From Paracoccus thiocyanatus (lineage in GTDB: Bacteria; Pseudomonadota; Alphaproteobacteria; Rhodobacterales; Rhodobacteraceae), in contig NZ_FTMK01000008.1 of NCBI RefSeq assembly GCF_900156255.1, forward strand, positions 62,001-126,000: a stretch of DNA of 64,000 nt, given 5' to 3'. The position numbers and the translations under genes are program-made. This document shows, piece after piece, positions 47,109 to 54,922 of this stretch. The notes beneath the pieces were generated by a model. The model was not told the DNA's origin. It did no database searches and saw nothing but the letters and a program-made list of their open reading frames with translations. Each line of letters starts with the position of its first letter. Positions within the stretch are counted from its first letter, which is position 1.

Positions 47109-48076
47109 GGCTTCTTTCCGCTGGTGTCGGCATGGGCCAGCGGATGATGGTTCAGCACCAGATCGCGCATCCGCGTGTCCATGACATGGGTATAGATTTC
47201 GGTCGTGCCCAGGTCGGCATGGCCCAGCAGCGTCTGGATCGCGCGCAGGTCGGCCCCGCCCTCCAGCAGATGCGTGGCAAAGGCGTGGCGGATGACATGC
47301 GGCGAGACGCGGGCCGGGTCGATCCCGGCCGCCAGGGCCAGTTGCCCCAGCAGTGCGTTCATCGCCTGGCGGGTCATGTGCCCCTCGCGCGAGGGGGCGG
47401 GAAACAGCCAGCGCGCGCCCTTGCCCGCGACCAGCCGGCCCAGCGGGCTTTCGGCGGGCGCATTGTCGCGCCGCTTCAGCCAGGCGGCCAGCGCCCGGCG
47501 CGCCGGATCGCTAAGCGGCACCATCCGTTCCTTGCCGCCCTTGCCGCGAATAAGCAGCAGCGCCGGATCGCCGCGGCAGGCGCCCACGGGCAGCGAGACC
47601 AGTTCGCTTACGCGCATGCCGGTGGCATAGATCAGTTCGACCAGCGCCAGGTTGCGCGCCCGCTCGGTTTCGTTGCGGCCAAGGCGGGGCAGGGCGTCCA
47701 GCATCGCCTGCACCTCGGCCCGGTCCAGCACCTTGGGCAGGCGCTGCGTCCGGCCCGGCCCGCTGATGCGGCATGCCGGGTCGTCATCGCGCCAGCCTTC
47801 GTCCAGAGCAAAGCGGGTCCATTGCCGGATGGCGGACAGCCGCCGCGCCCGCGTCGCCCGCGACAGTCCCTGGGCGTCGCAATGGGACAGGTAGTCCTCG
47901 ACCCCCTCGCGCGGGACGGTCATCAGGCTGTCGCCCCGCGCCGCCAGCCAATCCGCGAAATCGCGCAGGTCGCGGCCATAGGCCAGCAGCGTGTTGCGCG
48001 CCGCCCCCGCCTCGGCCGCCTGCGCGTCCAGAAAGGCCGAGATCCGGCCTGGATCGCCCTGCTGGCCGCGGCTCAT
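47105..48076 (-). CDS. xerD: site-specific tyrosine recombinase
   Basis: A 323-residue XerC/D-family integrase. The SAM-like N-terminal domain (FLDAQAAEAGAARNTLLAYGRDLRDFADWL) precedes the catalytic domain with Arg in GMRVSELVSL, Lys in RGKGGKERMVPL, HVIRHAFATHLLE and LGHADLGTTEIYTHV supplying the last His and Tyr. It resolves chromosome dimers at dif with XerC. The position after two unknown envelope genes and before a CorC gene, divergent from aroK, is a recurring arrangement in this family. Confidence 0.93.
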   Translation of the reverse strand: MSRGQQGDPGRISAFLDAQAAEAGAARNTLLAYGRDLRDFADWLAARGDSLMTVPREGVEDYLSHCDAQGLSRATRARRLSAIRQWTRFALDEGWRDDDPACRISGPGRTQRLPKVLDRAEVQAMLDALPRLGRNETERARNLALVELIYATGMRVSELVSLPVGACRGDPALLLIRGKGGKERMVPLSDPARRALAAWLKRRDNAPAESPLGRLVAGKGARWLFPAPSREGHMTRQAMNALLGQLALAAGIDPARVSPHVIRHAFATHLLEGGADLRAIQTLLGHADLGTTEIYTHVMDTRMRDLVLNHHPLAHADTSGKKP

Positions 48077-49686
48077 GGTGCGCCGGCGCCCGCCGGGGGC
48101 GTCATCACCGGGGCCAGGACCAGTTCGACCGCGGCCTGGCGGGCGATTTCCTGCTGGCCCAGCACCCGCAGCACCCGCAGCCCCTGCGCCGCGCGCGGCA
48201 GGTCGCCGTCAAGCCCGGCATCGACATCGGCGATGGCGGCCAGCAGCGCCTCGCCGCGGCGGTCGGCCAGGATCAGTTGCGCCGCGCCCTGGGGGACGTC
48301 CCGTTCGGACGGCCCCAAGAAGGCGGGGAAAAGCGCGGCTGCCAGCGGCTCGCCCTGCCCCGGCGGCGGGGCCGAGGCCGGCTCGCCCGCGGCAAAGCGC
48401 AACAGCCACAGGTCGAAGGGCTGCACGTCGGCGGGCGGGCTTTGCACCACCTGCGGCTGGGATGCCTGCAAGGCCAGCCACAGCGCCAATTGGCCGGCGC
48501 GACCGTCAAGCCCCAGGGCGCCGGCTTCGGCCCCGACCATATCGGCCAGGGCCGGCCCCAGCCCCGCCGCCGCCATGGCGTCGAAGGCGGGCGGCAGGCT
48601 GCGCGCCACCGCGGCGCGATCGCGCGCCAGAAGCGCATCGGCCAGCGCCTGCACGGCCGCGGCCCGGTCCCAGACCCCGCCCGAGGCGGCGGGCTTCTGT
48701 TCCAGATAGATCATCCGCAATTGCGAGGCCGGGATGGCGCCGGCCCGCGCCAGCCGCTCGGCCGCGTCCAGCCGCGCCTTCCAGCCTTCGTTCTGATCCA
48801 GGTCGGCCAGGGCAAAGGCCAATGGCAGGCTGGACGACGGCAGCGGCTGGCCGATCGCCTCGTGCAGCCGCAGTTCCAGCGGCGAAACCACCGCAGGCGA
48901 CACCAGTTGCTCGGCGCTGTCGGAATAGCCGTCGTCCAGGTAATGCGCCAGCAGCGCGGCCATTCCAGGGTCGATCTGCGCCAGGGCGTCTGCGCCGTGA
49001 AAGACCAGCGCCGCCGCCGCCCAGTCGCCGCCATAGGCCAGGCAGAAGATGCGCGCCGAAAAGCTGGGCGCGACGCCGGGGGTGCGGTCCATGATCTCGC
49101 AGGCCTGCGCCTCGTCCCCCGACAACAGCGCGATGTCGAACAGCCGCCGGAACCGCTCGGGGTCGCCGGGACCCGCCGCCTTCAGCAATTCCTTGGCCGC
49201 GCCGGTGGCGCCCATGTCCAGAAGCTTGTCGACGCGGGCCAGGAACAGCGCGCCTTCCTGTCCGGCCTCGGCCCGCGGCGGGCTTAGCTGCGCGGCCAGG
49301 ATGCGCCGCTCCAGCCGCCGCAACGCCGGCAGCCGCGGGTTCGAGGCGCGGATCAGCCGCGCCAGTTCGGGCGCCGGGCTGGCGCCCCAAAGCCCAGGCG
49401 GCAGCCCCGCCGCGCGCGGCGAAACCGTCCCCTTGCCGTCGGGATTGCCCTCGCCCAGCCGGGTCACGCCGACGGGACCCACCGCGCCGCTGGGGGCGAT
49501 GTCGCGGCGGCGAAGTTCGGGCGGGCGCGGATCGCCCGGCCGCCACGACGACATGTTGTCGGGTTCCTGCACGCTGCCCGACAGCCAGTCGCTGGCCGAA
49601 AGCGGCGGCTTGGCCGCGGCCGGCTGGCCAAGCGCCAGGCCTGCCGCCAGCACGCAGGCCAGCCCGTATCCGTCAGTCGAGGTCAT
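48073..49686 (-). CDS. exported protein of unknown function
   Basis: A 537-residue protein with a signal peptide (GLACVLAAGLALGQPAAA). The mature part is Ala/Leu-rich with helical pairs, e.g. PPGLWGASPAPELARLIRAS, LLDMGATGAAKELLKAAGPGDPERFRRLFDIALLSGDEAQACEIMD, which look like degenerate TPR/SEL1 repeats. No catalytic motif is seen. The ATG at 49686 gives the signal; the upstream frame reads Arg/Pro-rich nonsense. It overlaps its upstream neighbour by 14 bp and xerD by 4 bp. Likely a periplasmic scaffold, but I do not recognise it. Confidence 0.7.
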   Translation of the reverse strand: MTSTDGYGLACVLAAGLALGQPAAAKPPLSASDWLSGSVQEPDNMSSWRPGDPRPPELRRRDIAPSGAVGPVGVTRLGEGNPDGKGTVSPRAAGLPPGLWGASPAPELARLIRASNPRLPALRRLERRILAAQLSPPRAEAGQEGALFLARVDKLLDMGATGAAKELLKAAGPGDPERFRRLFDIALLSGDEAQACEIMDRTPGVAPSFSARIFCLAYGGDWAAAALVFHGADALAQIDPGMAALLAHYLDDGYSDSAEQLVSPAVVSPLELRLHEAIGQPLPSSSLPLAFALADLDQNEGWKARLDAAERLARAGAIPASQLRMIYLEQKPAASGGVWDRAAAVQALADALLARDRAAVARSLPPAFDAMAAAGLGPALADMVGAEAGALGLDGRAGQLALWLALQASQPQVVQSPPADVQPFDLWLLRFAAGEPASAPPPGQGEPLAAALFPAFLGPSERDVPQGAAQLILADRRGEALLAAIADVDAGLDGDLPRAAQGLRVLRVLGQQEIARQAAVELVLAPVMTPPAGAGAP

Positions 49687-49921
49687 TCTGCCCCGCTTCC
49701 CCGCTGCCCGCCGCCGGGGCGGTCGCGGCCGTTTCGCTGTCTTCGCCTTCCGGGGCGGGGGCGGGTGCCTGTGGCGGGGCGGGGCTTTCGGCATCCAGGT
49801 GCAGTTCGACGGGCATGCGCATCTCGCGCGGGTCGGAACTCATGTCCCCCAGATAGGCATAGCCGGCCAGGCCCGCCAGAATCAGGATGACCAGAACCAC
49901 CACCACCTTCAAAAGCCGCAT
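49673..49921 (-). CDS. small membrane-anchored protein
   Basis: An 82-residue protein: one N-terminal transmembrane helix (LLKVVVVLVILILAGLAGYAYLG) then an acidic, Pro/Ala-rich tail. It is the first gene of an operon that continues with the unknown exported protein and xerD. The tail DMSSDPREMRMPVELHLDA is the only conserved-looking part. Function unknown. Confidence 0.65.
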   Translation of the reverse strand: MRLLKVVVVLVILILAGLAGYAYLGDMSSDPREMRMPVELHLDAESPAPPQAPAPAPEGEDSETAATAPAAGSGEAGQNDLD

Positions 49922-50047
49922 GAATTGCCCCTTCCGCCTCGAACTCTGTTGCCGGTCTGCCGCCGGCTCGTGCGAAATATATATGGCATTTCCCGAAAGA
50001 TCACGCCATCAGTCTGTCCGGTTGCAAAAGGCGGGAACCGGGTGGTG

Positions 50048-50584
50048 ATGCGGCAAAACATCGTGCTGATCGGGATGATGGGGGCGGGCAAGACCGCGAT
50101 CGGCGGCGAAATCGCGCGCCGGTTGCGCCGGCCGTTCTGGGACACCGATGCCGAGATCGAGCGCGCCGCGGCCATGACCATCCCGGAAATCTTTGCCCGC
50201 GATGGCGAGGATTTCTTTCGCGCCCGCGAATCCGAGGTGCTGGGCCGGGTGCTGGATTCGGGGGCCAGCATCGTCTCGACCGGCGGCGGCGCCTGGCTGC
50301 GCCCGGAAAACCGGGCCCGCATCGCGGCCGGCGGCGTCGCGGTCTGGCTGGACTGCGACCTGGAGACGCTGTGGCACCGGGTGCGGCATCGCCCGACGCG
50401 GCCGCTGCTTCAGACCCAGGACCCGCGCGGCACGCTGGAGCGGCTGCTGGCCGAGCGCAGCCCGGTCTATGCGCTGGCCGACATCCGCGTTCCCGCGCAG
50501 CGCGGCGACAGCATCGAACAAACGGCGGACCGCGTGCTGGACGCGATCCGCGCGCATGATCCGGCGATCCTGGAGGGCAAATGA
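50048..50584 (+). CDS. aroK: shikimate kinase
   Basis: A 178-residue kinase with Walker A GMMGAGKT (K15), the shikimate-binding DTDAEIERAAAMTIPEIFARDGEDFFR and STGGGAWLR, and Walker B-like VWLDCDLE. It phosphorylates shikimate in the pathway to chorismate. ATG at 50048 is the usual MRQNIVLIG start. Overlaps aroB by 4 bp. Confidence 0.96.
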   Translation: MRQNIVLIGMMGAGKTAIGGEIARRLRRPFWDTDAEIERAAAMTIPEIFARDGEDFFRARESEVLGRVLDSGASIVSTGGGAWLRPENRARIAAGGVAVWLDCDLETLWHRVRHRPTRPLLQTQDPRGTLERLLAERSPVYALADIRVPAQRGDSIEQTADRVLDAIRAHDPAILEGK

Positions 50585-51684
50585 GCATCGACACCGTTCA
50601 CGTGGATCTTGGCGCGCGATCCTATGACGTGCGCATCGGCCAGGGCCTGCTGGCGCGGGCCGGGGACGAGATCGTGGCCCTGGCGGGCAAGCGCCGCGTC
50701 GCCATCCTGACCGACGAAACCGTGGCCGGGCTGCATCTGCCCGCCCTGCGCGAGGCGCTGGCCCGGCACGGCATCGAGGCGCCGGCGCTGGCCCTGCCGG
50801 CGGGCGAGGCCACGAAATGCTGGGCCGAGCTGGGCCGGGCCGTGGAATGGCTGCTGGCCCAGCGGATCGAGCGCAAGGACCTGGTCATTGCGCTGGGGGG
50901 CGGGGTGATCGGCGACCTGGCGGGCTTTGCCGCCGCGATCCTGCGCCGTGGCGTGCGCTTCGTGCAGATCCCGACCACGCTTCTGGCCCAGGTCGACAGT
51001 TCCGTCGGCGGCAAGACCGGGATCAACAGTCCCCAGGGCAAGAACCTGATCGGCGCCTTTCACCAGCCGGCGCTGGTGCTGGCCGATATCGACGTGCTGA
51101 CCACCCTGGCGCCGCGCGATTTCCGCGCCGGCTATGGCGAGGTGGCCAAATACGGGCTTCTGGGCGACGAGGGCTTCTTTGAATGGCTAGAGGCCAACGC
51201 CACGGGGCTTGCCACCGACCCGGCGCTACGCCAGCGCGCCGTGCGGCATTCGGTGACGATGAAGGCGGGGATCGTCCAGCGCGACGAGACCGAGCAGGGC
51301 GAGCGCGCGCTGCTGAACCTGGGCCATACCTTTGGCCATGCGCTGGAATCGGCCACCGGCTATTGCGACCGGCTGCTGCATGGCGAGGGGGTGGCGATCG
51401 GCTGCGCGCTGGCCTTTGAGCTTTCCGCCAAGCTGGGCCTGTGCAGCCAGGAGGCGCCGTCGCGGGTGGCGGCGCATCTGGCCGCCATGGGCCTGCCGGC
51501 GCGGATCGCCGACATTCCGGGCGACCTGCCCGATGACGAGGCGCTGATCGGGCTGATGGCGCAGGACAAGAAGGTCCAGGACGGCAAGCTGCGCTTCGTG
51601 CTGGCGCGCGGCATCGGGCGGGCCTTTGTCACCGATGCCGTCGATCCGGGGCTTTTGCGGCAGGTGCTGGCGCAGTCGCGCTAG
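50581..51684 (+). CDS. aroB: 3-dehydroquinate synthase
   Basis: A 367-residue NAD- and zinc-dependent enzyme making 3-dehydroquinate from DAHP. NAD site GGGVIGDLAGFAAAILRRGV, lysine-rich SSVGGKTGINSPQGKNLIGAF, and the zinc ligands of GYGEVAKYGLL and LNLGHTFGHALE are visible. Coupled with aroK. The stop overlaps the phaG stop on the other strand by 4 bp. Confidence 0.97.
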   Translation: MSIDTVHVDLGARSYDVRIGQGLLARAGDEIVALAGKRRVAILTDETVAGLHLPALREALARHGIEAPALALPAGEATKCWAELGRAVEWLLAQRIERKDLVIALGGGVIGDLAGFAAAILRRGVRFVQIPTTLLAQVDSSVGGKTGINSPQGKNLIGAFHQPALVLADIDVLTTLAPRDFRAGYGEVAKYGLLGDEGFFEWLEANATGLATDPALRQRAVRHSVTMKAGIVQRDETEQGERALLNLGHTFGHALESATGYCDRLLHGEGVAIGCALAFELSAKLGLCSQEAPSRVAAHLAAMGLPARIADIPGDLPDDEALIGLMAQDKKVQDGKLRFVLARGIGRAFVTDAVDPGLLRQVLAQSR

Positions 51685-52073
51685 GCATCGCCCTGGGGGT
51701 CGTCGTCGGGCGGGACGGCATGGTGGCGGGGCGGCACGTCCTCGTCATGGCCCAGCTTGCGGTCGCGGTCGCGGCGCAGGGCGGCGCGGCCCAGCATCAG
51801 CATGGTGATCGGCGTGGTGATCATGATGAAGACGCCGATCATCAGCTCATGCACCACCGCCCGCCCCTCGGTCAGCGAGAACATCAGCATCGAGGCCAGG
51901 ACGATCAGAAGCGTGCCGTAGCTATAGCCCAGGGTCGGCGCGTGCAGCCGCTGGTAAAAGCTTTTCAGCCGCACCAGCCCGACCCCGCCCAGCAGCGTCA
52001 GCGTGGCGCCGACGACCACGAAGAGCGCGACGATGATCGCGGCCCAGGGCGGAAGCTGTTCCAGATGCCTCAT
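51681..52073 (-). CDS. phaG: Mrp/Pha Na+/H+ antiporter subunit G
   Basis: A 130-residue membrane protein with three helices in the MnhG/PhaG pattern ([41 protein letters not shown], then [18 protein letters not shown]) and a charged tail. Last subunit of the complex. It overlaps phaF by 4 bp and the end of aroB. Confidence 0.9.
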   Translation of the reverse strand: MRHLEQLPPWAAIIVALFVVVGATLTLLGGVGLVRLKSFYQRLHAPTLGYSYGTLLIVLASMLMFSLTEGRAVVHELMIGVFIMITTPITMLMLGRAALRRDRDRKLGHDEDVPPRHHAVPPDDDPQGDA

Positions 52074-52351
52074 TCGATCACCTCGCCGCGCATCAGGAAC
52101 TTGGCGGCGATCACCGTGGTGACAAAGCCCAGCACCGCGATGACCAGCGCGCCTTCGAAGAAGAAAACATTGCCATTGCCCATCCCGATCACCAAAAACA
52201 GCAGCATGGCGATGCTGTACATCGTATCAAGGCCCAGCACCCGGTCCTGGGCGCGCGGTCCCAGCAGCATGCGCCAGCAGGCCAGCGCCAGGGCCAGGAT
52301 CAGGGCGATCTGGGCATAGCCCAGGGCGAAACGCAGGATCTCGGCTGTCAT
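52070..52351 (-). CDS. phaF: Mrp/Pha Na+/H+ antiporter subunit F
   Basis: A 93-residue protein with three helices. [23 protein letters not shown] is the typical MnhF loop and helix 2. It contacts subunits E and G in the ion-translocating complex. Overlaps its neighbours by 4 bp each. Confidence 0.9.
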   Translation of the reverse strand: MTAEILRFALGYAQIALILALALACWRMLLGPRAQDRVLGLDTMYSIAMLLFLVIGMGNGNVFFFEGALVIAVLGFVTTVIAAKFLMRGEVIE

Positions 52352-52836
52352 TCGAATATCTCCAAAAGCAGCGCCTCGTAGCGGTCGTGGATCAGGCTTT
52401 GCCAGTCGTCGTCGCTGCGCAGGTCCAGCACATGCAGCAGCAGCCGCCCCTCTTCCTGGTCGAACTCGATCCAGGCGGTGCCGGGGGTGCCGGTCAGGAT
52501 GATCGCCAGCACCGCAATCGCGTTGGGATCGCGCATGCGCAGCGTCAACTGGACGAAGCCGGAATGGTATTTCGGATGGTCGGGGCCCAGGACCAGCACC
52601 CGCGCCACCGAGATGTTCGAGCGCAGGATGTCCAGCGCGACGATCGCCATCAGCTTGGGGATCGCCTGCCAGCGCCGGAAGACGGGCCTGGGCGGGTGCA
52701 GATGCTCGACCGTCCAGCCCGCCCCAAGCGCGATCAGCGTGCCCAGAACCAGGTGGCCCGGCGTGAAGGCGGTCAGAAACAGCCACATCAGCACCAGAAC
52801 CGCCGAAAGCACGGGATGGGGGACAAGCCGGCTCAT
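52348..52836 (-). CDS. phaE: Mrp/Pha Na+/H+ antiporter subunit E
   Basis: A 162-residue protein with two or three N-terminal helices ([32 protein letters not shown]) followed by an amphipathic soluble part ([31 protein letters not shown]). This is the MnhE/PhaE layout. 4 bp overlaps with D and F. Confidence 0.9.
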   Translation of the reverse strand: MSRLVPHPVLSAVLVLMWLFLTAFTPGHLVLGTLIALGAGWTVEHLHPPRPVFRRWQAIPKLMAIVALDILRSNISVARVLVLGPDHPKYHSGFVQLTLRMRDPNAIAVLAIILTGTPGTAWIEFDQEEGRLLLHVLDLRSDDDWQSLIHDRYEALLLEIFE

Positions 52837-54578
52837 TGCGCCTCCTCGGCCGCGGCGTTCGGGCCGTTCGCGTCCTGGTCGTCCGCGACCGGGTCGGGCG
52901 CCAGGTTCTGCACCGGGGCGGCGCGCACGTCCTGGGCATCGGCCAGCACCGCGTTGCGATAGACCCCAGGTTCAAGCAGCGCGCCGGCGGTGGCGTTGGT
53001 ATAGCCCAGAAGCGCATCCGAACGCAGGGTTTGCAGCCCGATCATGCCCAGCAGCATGACCACCGGCACCACCTCCAGCGCCAGGATGCGGGGGGTCGGG
53101 CCTTCCTCGGCCCAGAAGCGGCGGATGCCAAAGCGCATCAGCGCGATCAGCGCCCCCAGCCCCGACAGGATCAGCATCGCGGCATAGGCCCACAGGATCA
53201 CCGGCAGGTGGCCCCCGGCGGGCAGGTTGTCCTGAACCGCGCCGCGCAGAATGGCGAGCTTGCCGATGAAGCCGGGCATCGGCGGCAGGCCGGCCAGCAT
53301 GGCGGCGACCAGCCCGAAACAGATCGCCATGGTCAGCCAGCTCACGGTGCGCTGGCTGGCGGGCGCGGTGGTATCCTCGACCGTGCCCAGCCCCATGGGG
53401 GCCCAGCGTTCCGACAGCGGGTCGAAACCGTCGGCCTCGGCCGGGGTGTCGTCATCGTCGCCCCGGTCGTCACGGCTGACCGGCTCGGCAATCAGGAAAA
53501 AGGCCGCGATGGCCGCGGTCGAGCCGATCATGTAGTAAAGCGCCCCGCCCAGCATCGAACTGCCGCCGCCGGCCTGGGCGAAACCCACTGCCGCCAGCAC
53601 CGTCCCCGACGAGATGATGGCCAGATAGCCGCCTTTGCGCACCAGTTCCGGGGTGCCCAGCACGCCGATCATGCCAAAGCCCATGGTCAGCACGCCGCCG
53701 ATCATCAGCACCGAGGCGCCGAAACCCGCCGAAAGCCCGGCATCCGGCCCTAGCACCAGCAGCGACAGGCGCAGGATGACATAGACGCCGACCTTGGTCA
53801 TGATGGCCATGATCGCGGCGGCGGGCGGGGCGGCCGCGCCATAGGTGGGCGGCAACCAGAAGCCCAGCGGCCAGGCCGCCGCCTTGATCAGGAAGGCCAG
53901 GCCCAGGAAGGTCGCGGCGGCATGGAACAGCAGCCGTTCCGCATCGTCGAGCCAGTAAAGCGCCCGGCCGATATCGGCCATGTTCAGCGTGCCGGTGGTG
54001 CCATAGACCAGCGCCACCCCGATCAGGAACAGCAGCGACGCCGCCAGGTTCACCGCCAGGTAATGCAGCCCGGCCTTGATCCGCTCGGGCCCCGAGCCGT
54101 GCAGCATCAGCCCGTAGGAGGCCGCCAGCATCACCTCGAAGAACACGAACAGGTTGAACAGGTCCCCGGTCAGGAAAGAGCCGTTGACCCCCGCCAGCAG
54201 GAACTGGAACATGCTGTGGTAATGCTGGCCCTTGCCCTGCCAGCCGGCGGCGGCATAGATCAGCGAGGGCGCAGCCAGCAGCGCCGTCAGCATCACCATC
54301 ATCGCCGACAGCCGGTCCAGCACCAGCACGATGCCGATCGGCACCGGCCAGTCGCCCAGCCGATAAAGGCCGACGACGGTGCCGCCCTGTTCGGTCGCGG
54401 ATTTCACATCCGCCATCAGCTCGATCGAGGCCAGGAAGGTCAGCCCCACCGCCACCAGCCCCATGATCAGCTTGGTCTGCCGGTTGCGGTCGCTGTAAAA
54501 CAGCATCAAGGCGCCCGCGACCAGCGGAATCAGGATCGGCGCGATCATCAGGTGGTCGGGCATGGCGCCGTCGTTCAT
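52833..54578 (-). CDS. phaD: Mrp/Pha Na+/H+ antiporter subunit D
   Basis: A 581-residue NuoN/NuoM-like proton-pumping-type subunit with about 14 helices, including [39 protein letters not shown] and [13 protein letters not shown] charged insert around residues 398-440 ([18 protein letters not shown]) sits in a loop, and an Asp/Ala-rich C-terminal tail is longer than usual. Overlaps phaC by one base (TGATG) and phaE by 4 bp. The internal homology to complex I subunits is known for the family. Confidence 0.93.
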   Translation of the reverse strand: MNDGAMPDHLMIAPILIPLVAGALMLFYSDRNRQTKLIMGLVAVGLTFLASIELMADVKSATEQGGTVVGLYRLGDWPVPIGIVLVLDRLSAMMVMLTALLAAPSLIYAAAGWQGKGQHYHSMFQFLLAGVNGSFLTGDLFNLFVFFEVMLAASYGLMLHGSGPERIKAGLHYLAVNLAASLLFLIGVALVYGTTGTLNMADIGRALYWLDDAERLLFHAAATFLGLAFLIKAAAWPLGFWLPPTYGAAAPPAAAIMAIMTKVGVYVILRLSLLVLGPDAGLSAGFGASVLMIGGVLTMGFGMIGVLGTPELVRKGGYLAIISSGTVLAAVGFAQAGGGSSMLGGALYYMIGSTAAIAAFFLIAEPVSRDDRGDDDDTPAEADGFDPLSERWAPMGLGTVEDTTAPASQRTVSWLTMAICFGLVAAMLAGLPPMPGFIGKLAILRGAVQDNLPAGGHLPVILWAYAAMLILSGLGALIALMRFGIRRFWAEEGPTPRILALEVVPVVMLLGMIGLQTLRSDALLGYTNATAGALLEPGVYRNAVLADAQDVRAAPVQNLAPDPVADDQDANGPNAAAEEAQ

Positions 54579-54922
54579 CACGATTGACGCTCCTTGCCGT
54601 CGACATGATCGGTGCCCGTCGCCCCGCGCGAGGCGATCATCAGCACCAGAAACAGCGCCGTGGTGGCAAAGCTGATCACGATGGCGGTCAGCACCAGCGC
54701 CTGCGGCAGCGGATCGGCATAGGCGGTCGGATCGACGAAGCCGCCCTTGGGCATGATCGGTGCTGCGCCGACATAAAGCCGCCCCATGGCAAAGATGAAC
54801 AGGTTGACCCCATAGGCCAGCAGGCAAAGCCCGACGATCACCTGATACGAGCGAGGGCGCATAAGCAGCCAGACGCCAGAGCCGACCAGGACGCCGATGG
54901 CAAGGGCCAGGATCAGTTCCAT
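54578..54922 (-). CDS. phaC: Mrp/Pha Na+/H+ antiporter subunit C
   Basis: A 114-residue NuoK-like subunit with three helices (ALAIGVLVGSGVWLLM, QVIVGLCLLAYGVNLFIFAMG, LVLTAIVISFATTALFLVLMIASRG). One-base overlaps join it to phaAB and phaD. The symbol refers to the Pha antiporter, not PHA synthase. Confidence 0.92.
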   Translation of the reverse strand: MELILALAIGVLVGSGVWLLMRPRSYQVIVGLCLLAYGVNLFIFAMGRLYVGAAPIMPKGGFVDPTAYADPLPQALVLTAIVISFATTALFLVLMIASRGATGTDHVDGKERQS

